A DNA stretch of 64,000 nucleotides from Phyllobacterium sp. YR531. GTDB taxonomy: Bacteria; Pseudomonadota; Alphaproteobacteria; Rhizobiales; Rhizobiaceae. Both the position numbers and the translations under genes were made by a program. The stretch lies in NCBI RefSeq assembly GCF_000282595.1, contig NZ_AKIZ01000037.1, positions 62,001 through 126,000 on the forward strand. The letters run 5' to 3'. Below are positions 43,802 through 53,424 of the stretch, piece by piece (position 1 is the stretch's first letter; every line of letters starts with the position of its first letter). Below the pieces are notes generated by a model, which had not been told where the DNA came from, did no database searches, and worked only from the letters and a program-made list of their open reading frames with translations.

Positions 43802-45604
43802 CTATGATTGTCGTTGGCAGGAAAGTGTCATGGATGCTTCCTTCAGCTTTTTTCTTTGACGCACGTCATCATATCCAGAGAAACGCACCCGGTTGCGCCC
43901 TGCTGCTTTGGCAGCATAAAGCGCCATGTCTGCACGATTGACTATTTCAGACCAAGGCACGTTCTTGCATTCTGCAACCCCAAAACTTGCTGTAATTTTG
44001 AGGGAACTTCCGCCGGGTATAGCAATCAAATGATGCTGGATTGCAATCCTCAACCGGCGCGCAACCATTGCGGCATCGGCGGCTGAATACCCACGCAGCA
44101 ATATTGCAAACTCCTCACCCCCAAATCGGGCGACAATGTCACTTTCGCGGACTGTATTGCGCATGATCCTCGCAATTTCTCGCAAAACCTGGTCGCCAAG
44201 AAGATGGCCATGTTTGTCGTTGACGGCTTTGAAGTGATCAATGTCCGCAAGTATAAAATATGGAACACGTTCTCCATGCTCGGCACTGGTTATTGAACTT
44301 CCCAAATCATCCAATGCCCGCCTGTTGAGAAGGCCCGTCAATCCATCCGTATGCGCCAAATGTTCAAGTTGGCTCATGAGGAAAGAGCGCTCTTTCAATT
44401 TTGCTGTGATGACTTCGATAGCGGAGTAAAGTGTTTGAATCTCCGCAACGTGGCCGGACTCTCGGGAGAGGTTCGAGGGACGATCATCGGCCAAATTTAC
44501 GATCGCCTCCGCGCCCCGGAAAAGTGGCCCGAAAATATGATACTGAACGACAGCAACCAGACCGATTACCAGTACGAGGATCAGGATTGCAATGGCACTG
44601 GTGTGGTAAAGTGCTTTTCGCGCAGTCCCTTCACGGCCCTCGAACTCATCGATGGAAGCGGCAAGATAAATGCCGCGTAATTCTCCCAGTGGCTTCATCG
44701 CGGCAACATAGCGCTTCGTAAATGTCGCTGTGTCCAGCGAGAATGCTCCGCCTCTCTGTGCGGCTTGAACCTGTTCGTCTATCAGGGCAAGCCCTTGATT
44801 CATATAGAGCAAATTTGCTTCTTTGCGCTTTTGAACAATAGGAGAGGAATCGGGGTGAGACTCGCTGCTGGGTTCCATCAAATACCACATGTCGCGAATA
44901 TATCCCCGGAGAACATGGCTCTCTATCACATTTTCCTCTGGGATCGGCTGGTTCAAGGCCATTGGTGCAACCAGGTATGATCCTAATCGTCCAGCATATT
45001 CCCGCAAGCTGGTTAGCATCATGCCTTTAATAACCACTGCTCCCAAATCGCGATCGTGGCGCAGAAGATATGCTGCCTGCCATTGGATGATTGCCCTGTA
45101 GCTGTCCCAAGCCGCAAACATCTGGTCAATTGCGCCCTGGACTTCATCAAAACGCAGCATGGCGCGTTCTTTCAACTGTGTCGCCTCAACCTTTCTGCGA
45201 CCAAGCCGAAGTTCCTGGCGAACGCCCTGAACAAGATTATCGGGAATAATGCTCGCATTGAGCTTGTTCAGCGCATCATCAGTCTTTTGCTGGGCAGCCT
45301 TCCAGTTGTTATAGGCTTGACTGCGGTCTGTATCGTCTGCTGTCATCAGAATGTTGGCGGGCCCACGTTCTGCCGAAATGAAATTGGCGGCTTCGAAAAC
45401 GGAGGCAAACTGCTTCACGTCCATCAGATTGGTATGCGCTTTTGAAAACGATGCGACAGAGATTAAAATAGTCGACCCCGCCATCACCAGCGTACATATG
45501 ATAACAATCAGAGCCATTCCCCAAAGCCGTATCTTCAGACGGCCTCGAGTCGCGAACAGCTTCATTTTCATGATTTGCAGTTTCTTCACTGAATGATTTT
45601 TCAC
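43802..45604 (-). CDS. membrane diguanylate cyclase (GGDEF)
   Basis: A 600-residue inner-membrane enzyme that makes cyclic di-GMP. A first helix (about 29-51) and a second (about 337-358) frame a mostly helical periplasmic sensor of about 285 residues. The cytosolic GGDEF domain has the active-site GGEEF at 495-499 and an inhibitory I-site RESD at 486-489, five residues before it, so product feedback is expected. There is no EAL domain. The ligand of the sensor is unknown. No phosphodiesterase is adjacent. Confidence 0.92.
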   Translation of the reverse strand: MKNHSVKKLQIMKMKLFATRGRLKIRLWGMALIVIICTLVMAGSTILISVASFSKAHTNLMDVKQFASVFEAANFISAERGPANILMTADDTDRSQAYNNWKAAQQKTDDALNKLNASIIPDNLVQGVRQELRLGRRKVEATQLKERAMLRFDEVQGAIDQMFAAWDSYRAIIQWQAAYLLRHDRDLGAVVIKGMMLTSLREYAGRLGSYLVAPMALNQPIPEENVIESHVLRGYIRDMWYLMEPSSESHPDSSPIVQKRKEANLLYMNQGLALIDEQVQAAQRGGAFSLDTATFTKRYVAAMKPLGELRGIYLAASIDEFEGREGTARKALYHTSAIAILILVLVIGLVAVVQYHIFGPLFRGAEAIVNLADDRPSNLSRESGHVAEIQTLYSAIEVITAKLKERSFLMSQLEHLAHTDGLTGLLNRRALDDLGSSITSAEHGERVPYFILADIDHFKAVNDKHGHLLGDQVLREIARIMRNTVRESDIVARFGGEEFAILLRGYSAADAAMVARRLRIAIQHHLIAIPGGSSLKITASFGVAECKNVPWSEIVNRADMALYAAKAAGRNRVRFSGYDDVRQRKKLKEASMTLSCQRQS

Positions 45605-46011
45605 AGAGCGCTCAACGGGCTTAGTCAGAGCAATTAACAGATGATGCGAACCAATCCAGAAAAAATAAGATTATGTCTTCAATTGCTATGGGCACAATAC
45701 TTGCGACTCGAAATATCATCATGAACAACAGCCGATACTGGAGAAAATCAATTTTATATTTAAAGTGTATTTAAGTTGTGTTTATTGCTTGTTGCAATCC
45801 TAAGTAGAGCCAATCTTTCAGTAATTCATAGTAAATGAATAAGTTCAATAAACGCAACATATATCGCATAAATTTAACTGATCGTCGTCGATCATCACTG
45901 GGGTTCAGACCCGAAACTGATTATACAGAAAATCGCCTCTACGCCCTATAGTTTATTGATAAACCTGCTCGTCCGGGGATCACAGCTATTCCAGGACACT
46001 CGACTATAAGT
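45605..46011. other. AT-rich gene-free stretch
   Basis: Roughly 400 bases upstream of the GGDEF gene and downstream of the yeiH-like gene, clearly richer in A and T than its surroundings (for example 45735-45860). I found no gene, tRNA or convincing terminator. GATCGTCGTCGATC at 45884-45897 is a short symmetric site. It probably holds the regulatory region of the GGDEF gene. Confidence 0.5.
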
Positions 46012-47034
46012 TCAAGCAAGCTGCAGCAAGGCTATCAGGCCAAAGCTGATTGCAACCAGCGACGCAAGTGAAAGAATTGCAGCCGCCATGACCCGCCCGC
46101 CCGCATGGGCAACTGAACGGATATCGACGGAAAGGCCAAGCGCCGCCATGGCAATAATTGTCAGTACATTGGAAACCTGAGCCATAGGGGCAATTGCCGC
46201 CTCGGGGATCAGACCCAGTGAACGCAGGATCATCATCGCGGCAAACCCGCCGATGAACCATGGTACGAGGGATATTTCACGCCGCACCGCTGGTGTTTCA
46301 TGACGAAGGTCGGCCTTCATGATTGCACCGAGCACGATCAACACAGGACCGAGCATCAGCACCCGTACCAGCTTCACCAAGGTTCCGGTTTGCATGCCCA
46401 ATAGTCCTGCTGGCGCTGTCGCAGCAATAACTTGGGGCACCGCATAGACCGTCAACCCGGCCAGCACGCCATATTGCGGCACGCTTATCATGGTGTGGAA
46501 GTAAAGCAGCGGAAGCAAAAATACGGCCACTATGCCCAACACTGCGGTAAAGGTCAGCGCGGCGGCGATTTCCTTGCGGTCTGCTTCAATGACGGGCGCT
46601 ACTGCCACTATTGCGGAGTTTCCGCAAATTGAGTTACCGCAAGCAATCAGGGTGGCAAGCTTCGGCGGCAAGCCGAACAACCGGCCTATTCCATAGCTGA
46701 TGGTGATCGAGAGGGCGACTACTCCCGCAATACCTGCAATAAGCGTCAGGCCAGCACCTTTCATCGCCGTCAGGCTGATTGAAGCGCCCAATAATACAAT
46801 TGCCATTTCCAAAAGAAACTTTGCGCTGAAATCGATACCTGGCGCCAGCGAGCGATCCGGTTGACGTAATGAGCGTATGGCAATGCCGACAACAATAACC
46901 AGCACGAGACTTTCCACCCATCTGACGCCGAATACTGCCGTCTCGATATGCTCGCCAATAACCGCCACAAACGCGACAGCACAACACAATGCGAGGCCGG
47001 GGAGAACAGAAAATGCGCGTTGATGAATGAACAT
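46012..47034 (-). CDS. YeiH family putative sulfate exporter
   Basis: A 340-residue integral membrane protein with about ten helices, of the conserved YeiH/UPF0324 family annotated as putative sulfate exporter. Blocks recognised are SLAPGIDFSAKFLLEMAIVLLG (about 62-83), ACGNSICGNSAIVAVAPVI and GVLAGLTVYAVPQVIAA. Transport of sulfate is not demonstrated for most members. It is divergent from a LysR gene, the same arrangement as yeiH-yeiE in enterobacteria. Confidence 0.88.
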   Translation of the reverse strand: MFIHQRAFSVLPGLALCCAVAFVAVIGEHIETAVFGVRWVESLVLVIVVGIAIRSLRQPDRSLAPGIDFSAKFLLEMAIVLLGASISLTAMKGAGLTLIAGIAGVVALSITISYGIGRLFGLPPKLATLIACGNSICGNSAIVAVAPVIEADRKEIAAALTFTAVLGIVAVFLLPLLYFHTMISVPQYGVLAGLTVYAVPQVIAATAPAGLLGMQTGTLVKLVRVLMLGPVLIVLGAIMKADLRHETPAVRREISLVPWFIGGFAAMMILRSLGLIPEAAIAPMAQVSNVLTIIAMAALGLSVDIRSVAHAGGRVMAAAILSLASLVAISFGLIALLQLA

Positions 47035-47142
47035 GAGCTTGCCGTTTCAGACTTTAGTGGTAGCCGCTTATCTCACTTCCAATCATCGACATCCATCGAA
47101 TGTTATGTCATGTTTTATTCGATAAAATCGAATGGTATTCTC

Positions 47143-48030
47143 ATGACATTTGAACAACTTGCCATTTTCGTCGCGGTTGCCGAACGCGAACATCTTACGC
47201 AGGCTGCCGCCGCTATTCATCTGACGCCTTCTGCAGTCAGCAGCGCGATTAAAAATCTGGAAGCATTTTACGGTGTCGAGCTTTTCCACCGCGTTGGAAG
47301 GCGTATTGAACTCACCCAAACCGGTCGCGTGTTTCTGGGTGAAGCCAAAGCGACAATCGCCCGGGTTCGTTCAGCTGAACTTATGTTGTCAGAACTGGGC
47401 GGCCTGCGTCGCGGCAAACTCAGCCTTTACGCCAGCCAGACAATTGCCAGCTATTGGCTCCCACCATTCCTGATGCGCTTCAAGCAGGACTATCCCGGCA
47501 TCGAGATCGATCTGACCATCGGCAATACGCGAACGGTGGCCGAAGCGGTGACACAAGGCGAAGCTGAGCTGGGCTTCGTCGAGGGCGAGATCGAAGCCCC
47601 CCTTCTTTCAGCAAAGATTGTTGCAGAAGACGCGTTGATCATCGTGGTTGCTCCGCAACATCCTTGGGCTGACCGGCGGCCTTTGACGGCCAAGGATCTT
47701 GTCGGGCAAACATCATGGGTTATGCGGGAACAGGGTTCCGGCACGCGCTCGGAATTTGAACATGCAATCGACAATCTCAAACTGTCCCATGATGATCTGA
47801 AACTTGCCCTCGTTCTCCCGTCAAATGAAGCGGTGCTTTCCGCGGTCTGCGCGGGTAATTGCGCCGCTGTGATTTCCAGCGCCGCCGCGCGAGCCTATCT
47901 GCACGAAGGGCTGGTAATCAAAGCAGCATTCGATTTGCCTGTGCGCAATTTCCGCATGCTGCGGCATACACAAAGACACAGCAGCAAAGCTTCGGAGATA
48001 TTGGAAGGGTTGTGTAGCGTAAAGACTTAG
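47143..48030 (+). CDS. LysR family regulator, YeiE/CysL-like
   Basis: A 295-residue LysR protein. The start MTFEQLAIFVAVAEREHLTQ is typical; a frame from 46948 would overlap the yeiH start and was rejected. The helix-turn-helix is at about 17-40 (LTQAAAAIHLTPSAVSSAIKNLE). Divergence from yeiH and overall likeness to YeiE/CysL suggest it controls the exporter in response to a sulfur compound (inference). A long palindromic repeat follows its stop. Confidence 0.88.
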   Translation: MTFEQLAIFVAVAEREHLTQAAAAIHLTPSAVSSAIKNLEAFYGVELFHRVGRRIELTQTGRVFLGEAKATIARVRSAELMLSELGGLRRGKLSLYASQTIASYWLPPFLMRFKQDYPGIEIDLTIGNTRTVAEAVTQGEAELGFVEGEIEAPLLSAKIVAEDALIIVVAPQHPWADRRPLTAKDLVGQTSWVMREQGSGTRSEFEHAIDNLKLSHDDLKLALVLPSNEAVLSAVCAGNCAAVISSAAARAYLHEGLVIKAAFDLPVRNFRMLRHTQRHSSKASEILEGLCSVKT

Positions 48031-48051
48031 CGCGTCTTGCATACCCGTAAT

Positions 48052-48172
48052 GCGTGGTTCGACGGGGCTCACCATGAGGAAGTATGGTTAGCTGCATGAA
48101 GCGTTGCTAAGTTGCAGAATGTGGCTCCCTGCAATCACCAATCTTCCTCATGGTGAGCCCGTCGAACCACGC
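48052..48172. repeat. long palindromic intergenic repeat, copy B
   Basis: Arms GCGTGGTTCGACGGGGCTCACC... (48052-48082) and the complement (48143-48172) around a 60-base centre; one extra G in the left arm gives a bulge. It lies between the convergent stops of the LysR gene and the DUF6314 gene. The outer arms match copies A, C and D. Confidence 0.85.
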
Positions 48173-48193
48173 AAAATGGTAATGCAGAACTTA

Positions 48194-48622
48194 TCAGGTT
48201 AAGCGCACATACCGGCTCAAACTCGAATATCGCTTTTGCGGCCCGTTGACCCGCCAAACCTCTACCCAGCTATCCATGCTTTCAAAGAAAAAGCGGCCTT
48301 TATAAAGGTCACTCCCGCAAAGATGCGATACCCGCTGTGCTCCATCAAACCCAACGCTGATGAACTCGTTGCCGCTTGGATAAAGCACTCGCACAGCACC
48401 GTCTTCAAAAATGAGCCCGTAAGTCCTTACCGCCTGAAGTACATTCCCGCCAACCGACATTTCACCGCGCTCTTCAAACAACTCGCACGCAATCTCGGCC
48501 TGCCCCGAAAATGCATAAACCGCGCCAGCGCGATGATCGATTACTTTGCGAGTCACCTCCCAAGTACCGAAAATCATCTCGGCAACAGAGGTTTCCGTCG
48601 CATGGGCTGGCCGATCAAGCAT
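48194..48622 (-). CDS. DUF6314 family protein
   Basis: A 142-residue soluble protein; the GTWEVTRKVIDHRAG start (about 19-33), the LYKGRFFF turn and the closing RVNGPQKRYSSLSRYVRL are the DUF6314 pattern, a small beta-barrel-like family of unknown role common in alphaproteobacteria. It begins 3 bases after the end of the fRMsr gene on the same strand, so co-translation is likely. Confidence 0.8.
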   Translation of the reverse strand: MLDRPAHATETSVAEMIFGTWEVTRKVIDHRAGAVYAFSGQAEIACELFEERGEMSVGGNVLQAVRTYGLIFEDGAVRVLYPSGNEFISVGFDGAQRVSHLCGSDLYKGRFFFESMDSWVEVWRVNGPQKRYSSLSRYVRLT

Positions 48623-48625
48623 GGA

Positions 48626-49132
48626 TCAGTCCACCTGTTCTTCCCAAGTGCAAGCGGCCGTATAGATCGCCGCCAATCTTTCAATGCCAGCCTGATCATC
48701 ACTGTCAAAGCGCGAAGGCGTTGGACTATCCAGATCGAGAACGCCGAAGACGCGTCCGTCATAAATCAAGGGAACCACCAGTTCGGATCGTGAGGCTGCA
48801 TCACAGGCAATATGCCCCGGAAAGGCGTGCACATCTTCCACCAGAATTGAAGCTGCGCGTTCGACAGCGCTGCCGCATACACCGCGCCCTACCGGAATGC
48901 GCACGCAGGCGGGCTTGCCTTGAAAGGGTCCAACGACAAGCTCTGCTTGTGAACGCAGGAAATAAAAGCCTGCCCAATTAATGTCTGGCAGCATCTGGAA
49001 AATCAGCGCCGATGTATTGGCAGCATTGGCAGTCGGATCATTCTCGCCTGCAAGCAGTGCTTCCAGTTGGTCGCCGAGTTCCTTGTAGAACTGTGGCTTG
49101 TCGCCTTGGGTTATCGCTTGTGCTGCAAACAT
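48626..49132 (-). CDS. free methionine-(R)-sulfoxide reductase (GAF domain)
   Basis: A 168-residue GAF-fold enzyme (fRMsr, YebR/MsrC type) that reduces free methionine-R-sulfoxide. Cys76 (ACVRIP), Cys86 (GVCGSA) and Cys110 (HIACDAASRSE) are the three conserved cysteines; the glycine-rich VGRGVCGSAV and the SELVVPL strand complete the pocket. A start at 49174 is possible, but MFAAQAI is nearer the usual N-terminus. Confidence 0.9.
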   Translation of the reverse strand: MFAAQAITQGDKPQFYKELGDQLEALLAGENDPTANAANTSALIFQMLPDINWAGFYFLRSQAELVVGPFQGKPACVRIPVGRGVCGSAVERAASILVEDVHAFPGHIACDAASRSELVVPLIYDGRVFGVLDLDSPTPSRFDSDDQAGIERLAAIYTAACTWEEQVD

Positions 49133-49282
49133 GAAAACTGACCTTCCCTGATGGGCTTGTGCATGACGGGCCACATTTCTGCCGAAGCGACCGGCTTGTC
49201 AAGCAAACGCAAGTCGACCGGCAATGTACTTTGCTCCGTGCGTTGATATAGATAAGAACCGGATTTCAAAGGTGCAATTACA

Positions 49283-49642
49283 ATGATTTCAAATGCCAAA
49301 GGCGATCTGCAAACCTATGTGCGTATCGACTTTCCTGACAAGGAGCGGCTGGGTCCGGGAAAGATGCAACTGCTTGAACATATCCGCGATACTGGCTCCA
49401 TCTCTGCAGCGGGACGCGCCATGGACATGTCGTACCGACGGGCATGGCTGCTGGTCAGTGCCATGAACGCAATGTTCGCAACGCCGGTCGTCGACTCACA
49501 ACGCGGCGGCAAACAGGGCGGCGGAGCTGTGGTAACGGAATTCGGTGAAGAGTTGCTACGACGATACCGCAGCATGCAGACGAAAGTCGATACAGCGCTG
49601 AACGCGGACTTTGAATGGATCAACCGGAACCGGAGCCGCTAG
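49283..49642 (+). CDS. winged helix-turn-helix protein, ModE N-terminal type
   Basis: A 119-residue DNA-binding protein with only the LysR/ModE-like domain: GPGKMQLLEHIRDTGSISAAGRAMDMSYRRAWLLVSAMN (about 24-62) and the wing with GGKQGGGAVVTEFG. It lacks the molybdate-binding MOP domains of full ModE, so its signal is unknown. It overlaps the convergent DUF3592 gene by 23 bases. Confidence 0.87.
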   Translation: MISNAKGDLQTYVRIDFPDKERLGPGKMQLLEHIRDTGSISAAGRAMDMSYRRAWLLVSAMNAMFATPVVDSQRGGKQGGGAVVTEFGEELLRRYRSMQTKVDTALNADFEWINRNRSR

Positions 49643-50087
49643 GGCGAATAGTCTTTCGCCGTTTTCGCGGGCTTTTCAGGCTTACCCGGAAGTAGATCAT
49701 GTAGGTTATGAAACTGAAAACAGCCGTGATGACAGCAAGAATTGCGGGACCGCCCCAAAGCGAAATCCAGTCATTCAACATGGCTGAATGCGGGTCCTTG
49801 GCATCATAATATACGACCACGCTTTCCCCCACTTCATAATGCGGAGGAGATGTTCCCATTGACGATGTAAACTCGACATTGGTGCCATCAATGGCCTGGA
49901 ACGCAACAACGGGTTTGAAAACATAGCCTTTTTTCGAGTCACTTCGAACAAGTCTCACCACATGCCCCTGAGCTTCCATCGCATTGTTGACGAAATGGCG
50001 GACATACAATACGGACCAACCGAAACCGCAGAACAAAAGAGCGGTTATGGTGCAGATAAGCACTTTGTGAATATTCGAATTCTTCAT
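49620..50087 (-). CDS. DUF3592 domain-containing membrane protein
   Basis: A 155-residue protein with two helices (about 7-30 and 112-135) around an extracytoplasmic beta-rich domain; the GESVVVYYDAKDPHSAML block (about 86-103) is the DUF3592 signature. Its function is unknown. It is divergent from a small membrane-protein gene with 24 bases between them. Confidence 0.82.
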   Translation of the reverse strand: MKNSNIHKVLICTITALLFCGFGWSVLYVRHFVNNAMEAQGHVVRLVRSDSKKGYVFKPVVAFQAIDGTNVEFTSSMGTSPPHYEVGESVVVYYDAKDPHSAMLNDWISLWGGPAILAVITAVFSFITYMIYFRVSLKSPRKRRKTIRPSGSGSG

Positions 50088-50111
50088 CCCAACAATCCGG
50101 ATCAGCGACGC

Positions 50112-50378
50112 ATGCGTAGGCCACTTATCGCAATTTTCGTTATTTGCACAATTCTGTGCGTGTTGTCTTTTCCACCGGCCATGATGTCACTCGCCTTCAC
50201 GGGTGCTTTCCCCAAGAAGTATTTTTATATCCTCAGCGTCTGGCCAATCTCTGCAGTACTTGGACCGATTCTCGCTTGGACTACCCATAAACGTTTCGGC
50301 ATCTGGGCGCTCATCTGGTTTGTTCCTTGTCTGGCCTATGCGCTCTTTTTCCTGACGGGACACGATCTCGGCGCTTAA
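50112..50378 (+). CDS. small three-helix membrane protein
   Basis: An 88-residue hydrophobic protein with three predicted helices (about 4-25, 38-56 and 62-82). The start at 50112 keeps the helices and drops an upstream extension that lies inside the DUF3592 gene. I recognise no family. It overlaps the convergent antiporter gene by 4 bases. Confidence 0.6.
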   Translation: MRRPLIAIFVICTILCVLSFPPAMMSLAFTGAFPKKYFYILSVWPISAVLGPILAWTTHKRFGIWALIWFVPCLAYALFFLTGHDLGA

Positions 50379-51640
50379 GGCGCGACTTGTTCCCGATCAG
50401 CTTTATCATTCTCCCGCTCCAGCCAATGCATGACCGGCGTCACTGCAATTCCATGCAGGACAACGGATATCAGGACTACCAGCGAAACTGTGACCCATAA
50501 TATCTCGACGTGAGAGAATGGCGCATGACCAAGTGCGTAGGCGAGGTAATAGAATGAACCAAGCCCCCTGATCCCGAAAATCGCGATCACCGCTTTTTCC
50601 CTTTTGCGGATTGGGCTTCCCAAAAGACCAAGCCATCCGGCAATGGGACGAACCAGAAAAAGGATGACCAGTGAAGCCACGATCACCCTCCAGTCGAGAG
50701 CCTTGAAGACGCTACCTTCCGCAATGGCTGCACCAAAACAGACAAGCACGATCATCATCATCAGGCGCTCGATCTGTTCGGCAAAACTGTGCAGGTTTTC
50801 GTGATAGCCGCTGTCACGCTCCGCATGGCGCAGTGTCAGCGCTGTAACAAAAACCCCGACAAATCCATAACCATGGGCCATTTCGATAAGCCCATAGCTC
50901 AGGCAGGTAATACCCAGCACCACAAACCCGTCACCTGTGCGCGACAGTCTCGCGCGGTTCGGCAAATGGAATGTGAGATATCCGAGCAGTTTCCCCGTAA
51001 CCCAGCCGAGCCCGGCACCTGCCGCAAGCCGCCACACAACGTCGATAATCACCCAGTCACGCAGCCACGGCGCACCTGTCGTTGCAGAAGCTGCAATCAC
51101 AATGGCCAGATGCACGAACGGAAAACTCAGCCCGTCATTCAAACCAGCTTCGGAAGTCAGTGCAAATCGCACTTCGCTTTTTTCACCCGACAGCGGCGGG
51201 CCTACCTGTACATCGCTGGCGAGCACCGGATCAGTGGGCGCGAGCGATGATCCAAGCAACAGCGATGATGCCAGTCCAAGACCAAGAAAGCTCCAGCCCA
51301 GCAGGGCAATCGCGCCGATGGTCAGCGGCATCGAAATTGCCAATAGCCGCCACGTTGTCATCCAACTACGCCAGCCAAGTATCCGATCAATCTTCAATCC
51401 TGCCCCCATCAGCGCGATGATGACAACAAACTCGGTAATTTTTTCGGTCAGATAGCGGCTGTCGAGCGGGTTATCGCCAATCATTGAAGAGAGCGGAGTC
51501 CAGACAAACAATGTTCCGAAGGCTATGCAGACAATTGGAAGGGAAAGCGGAAATTCTTTCAGCACCATAGGCAGCCAGGACGTCATCAGGACGACCAGCC
51601 CGAACAAGGAGATCAGAACAATGTAGCTGTCGGTTGTCAT
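50375..51640 (-). CDS. cation:proton antiporter, CPA1 type
   Basis: A 421-residue inner-membrane antiporter with about 12 helices. GSSLAPTDPVLASDVQVG and SEAGLNDGLSFPFVHLAI carry the TDP and ND residues that form the ion-binding pocket of Na+/H+ or K+/H+ exchangers. The start MTTDSYIVLISLF was chosen; a longer frame to 51787 would overlap the divergent EamA gene. Confidence 0.88.
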   Translation of the reverse strand: MTTDSYIVLISLFGLVVLMTSWLPMVLKEFPLSLPIVCIAFGTLFVWTPLSSMIGDNPLDSRYLTEKITEFVVIIALMGAGLKIDRILGWRSWMTTWRLLAISMPLTIGAIALLGWSFLGLGLASSLLLGSSLAPTDPVLASDVQVGPPLSGEKSEVRFALTSEAGLNDGLSFPFVHLAIVIAASATTGAPWLRDWVIIDVVWRLAAGAGLGWVTGKLLGYLTFHLPNRARLSRTGDGFVVLGITCLSYGLIEMAHGYGFVGVFVTALTLRHAERDSGYHENLHSFAEQIERLMMMIVLVCFGAAIAEGSVFKALDWRVIVASLVILFLVRPIAGWLGLLGSPIRKREKAVIAIFGIRGLGSFYYLAYALGHAPFSHVEILWVTVSLVVLISVVLHGIAVTPVMHWLERENDKADREQVAP

Positions 51641-51775
51641 ATCCAATTGCAACCGATGATAAGGGGTTTGGTTCCCAGAGGCTGGTGAAGCCGCATTGAT
51701 CGAAAGCATCAAACATTCGAATTTGCACTGTTTGCGGTTTCGTATAGAGACGTGCCGTAGACTGGAAAGCCAATC

Positions 51776-52669
51776 ATGACTGCCCACCCCGTAAAAACCG
51801 CGGCCAACGCCAATCGCCTCGCCCTTGCTGCGCTGCTGCTTGGCGGTATCGCCATTGGCGGCTCGCCGATTTTCGTGCGCCTGTCAGAAGTCGGGCCGAT
51901 GACGACCGCCTTCTGGCGTGTGGCACTGGCTTTCATTCCGCTGCTGATATGGTCAAAAGCAATGCCGGGTGTGAAACGTGATGCGCGGCCGGACAGCCTT
52001 GCCGATTATTTCTGGCTATCCATGCCCGGCATATTCCTTGCTGCTGACCTTGCTGCTTGGCATCTGGCGCTGCATATGACTTCCGTTGCCAATGCAACGC
52101 TTCTGGCCAACCTTGCGCCAATCTTCGTCACCCTTGGTAGCTGGGCGATTTTTCGTGCTCATGTCAGCGGCATATTCCTGATAGGGCTTGCGACCGCGCT
52201 TATCGGCGTTGTCGTCTTGAAGGGTGGTCCTGCGGCGCTGGGTGATGGGAAGCTTGCTGGTGACGCAACGGCTGCGGTCGCCGCCATTTTCTATGCGGGT
52301 TATATTCTGGTCATCGGGCGTTTGCGCGTGCGCTTTTCCACCCGCACCATCATGATCTGGAGCACGGCGTCTGCAGCGGTCTGCATGCTGCCGGTCTCCG
52401 TGATCTTTGAAACCGGCCTCATCCCTTTGACGCTATTTGGCTGGGCCATGCTGGCAGGCCTTGCCCTGATTTCCCATGCGGCTGGCCAAGGCATGATAAC
52501 TTATGCGCTGGCTTTCCTGCCTCCGGCGTTTTCATCGCTGACACTGCTGTTACAGCCAGTTGTTGCCGCTGCATTGGCATGGTTCCTGCTCAGTGAGCCG
52601 ATAGGGCTGATGCAGGCAATCGGCGGCGTTATTGTGATCTTCGGTATCCTGATCGCACGACGCGGCTGA
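51776..52669 (+). CDS. DMT superfamily transporter (EamA)
   Basis: A 297-residue membrane protein with ten helices in two EamA repeats (about 15-150 and 160-295). FLAADLAAWHLALHMTSVANATLLANLAPIFV and the ending ALAWFLLSEPIGLMQAIGGVIVIFGI are typical of drug/metabolite exporters. The substrate is unknown. It converges on surE, 6 bases apart. Confidence 0.9.
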   Translation: MTAHPVKTAANANRLALAALLLGGIAIGGSPIFVRLSEVGPMTTAFWRVALAFIPLLIWSKAMPGVKRDARPDSLADYFWLSMPGIFLAADLAAWHLALHMTSVANATLLANLAPIFVTLGSWAIFRAHVSGIFLIGLATALIGVVVLKGGPAALGDGKLAGDATAAVAAIFYAGYILVIGRLRVRFSTRTIMIWSTASAAVCMLPVSVIFETGLIPLTLFGWAMLAGLALISHAAGQGMITYALAFLPPAFSSLTLLLQPVVAAALAWFLLSEPIGLMQAIGGVIVIFGILIARRG

Positions 52670-52675
52670 TCACTT

Positions 52676-53413
52676 TTAAAGACTTTCAAGCAGCTCTGCA
52701 TCAAGCTGCGCCTGCCCAAACCAGTTAAGCCGGTTGACGCAGACATAGCCGCGATCGATCAGATCATTATCGTCCCCCTCTTCGCTCGTATGCGCACGCC
52801 CGCGCGGCACGTTGAGAACCGTCACGTCGCCGTCATTGCTCACCACGTCGGATGTCAGCGCAATCTTGTCCCGCCCGATACGCGGCTGGCGAATTTCTGC
52901 AGGTAGCGAGGTTGGCAGATTGACGCTCAGCCAGTGCCCTTCAAGCACCCACTCATCCCGCTCTTTCCACAGTGTCCTGACAAAATCGGCAAGCCATTTG
53001 ACGTCATTTGCCGTCTGCTCAGGCTTTTTAACCCGCGAAAACCCGATTGCGGCAATGCCCCAAAAACTAGCCTCGCGCGCAATACCGAGCGTGCCCGAAT
53101 AGGCGAGATCTTCCGCCACGTTGCGCCCGTCATTAATACCTGAAAGCACCAGATCGGGTCGCGCACCCTCCTTGAACAGCCAACTCATCGCGGTCACCAC
53201 GCAATCGGCTGGCGTCCCCGAACAGGAGTAGCGCTTCGGTTCAATCTCCCGCATGGTCAATGGCCTGCCAACTGTAATGGAAGCGCCCGCCGCAGTGCGC
53301 TTGCCGTCAGGCGCGACGACCCAGACATCGTCCGTCAATTGCCTTGCAACATCCACCAGAACAGCCAACCCCGGCGCATCAATGCCATCATCATTGCAAA
53401 CCAGAATTTTCAT
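52676..53413 (-). CDS. surE: 5'/3'-nucleotidase SurE
   Basis: A 245-residue metal-dependent phosphatase that removes phosphate from nucleoside monophosphates and short polyphosphates. The start MKILVCNDDGIDAPG carries the DD metal ligands (8-9); CSGTPADCV and SGINDGRNVAED are the further active-site blocks. Frames starting upstream (53608) were rejected. It lies 11 bases after the metallo-hydrolase gene, the last gene of the importer operon; SurE is more often found beside pcm or nlpD. Confidence 0.92.
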   Translation of the reverse strand: MKILVCNDDGIDAPGLAVLVDVARQLTDDVWVVAPDGKRTAAGASITVGRPLTMREIEPKRYSCSGTPADCVVTAMSWLFKEGARPDLVLSGINDGRNVAEDLAYSGTLGIAREASFWGIAAIGFSRVKKPEQTANDVKWLADFVRTLWKERDEWVLEGHWLSVNLPTSLPAEIRQPRIGRDKIALTSDVVSNDGDVTVLNVPRGRAHTSEEGDDNDLIDRGYVCVNRLNWFGQAQLDAELLESL

Positions 53414-53424
53414 AGCAGTCGCTT

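Noticed and set aside
46948-47142. 65-codon extension of the LysR gene
   Set aside because: It overlaps the divergent yeiH start, and the standard LysR N-terminus begins at 47143.
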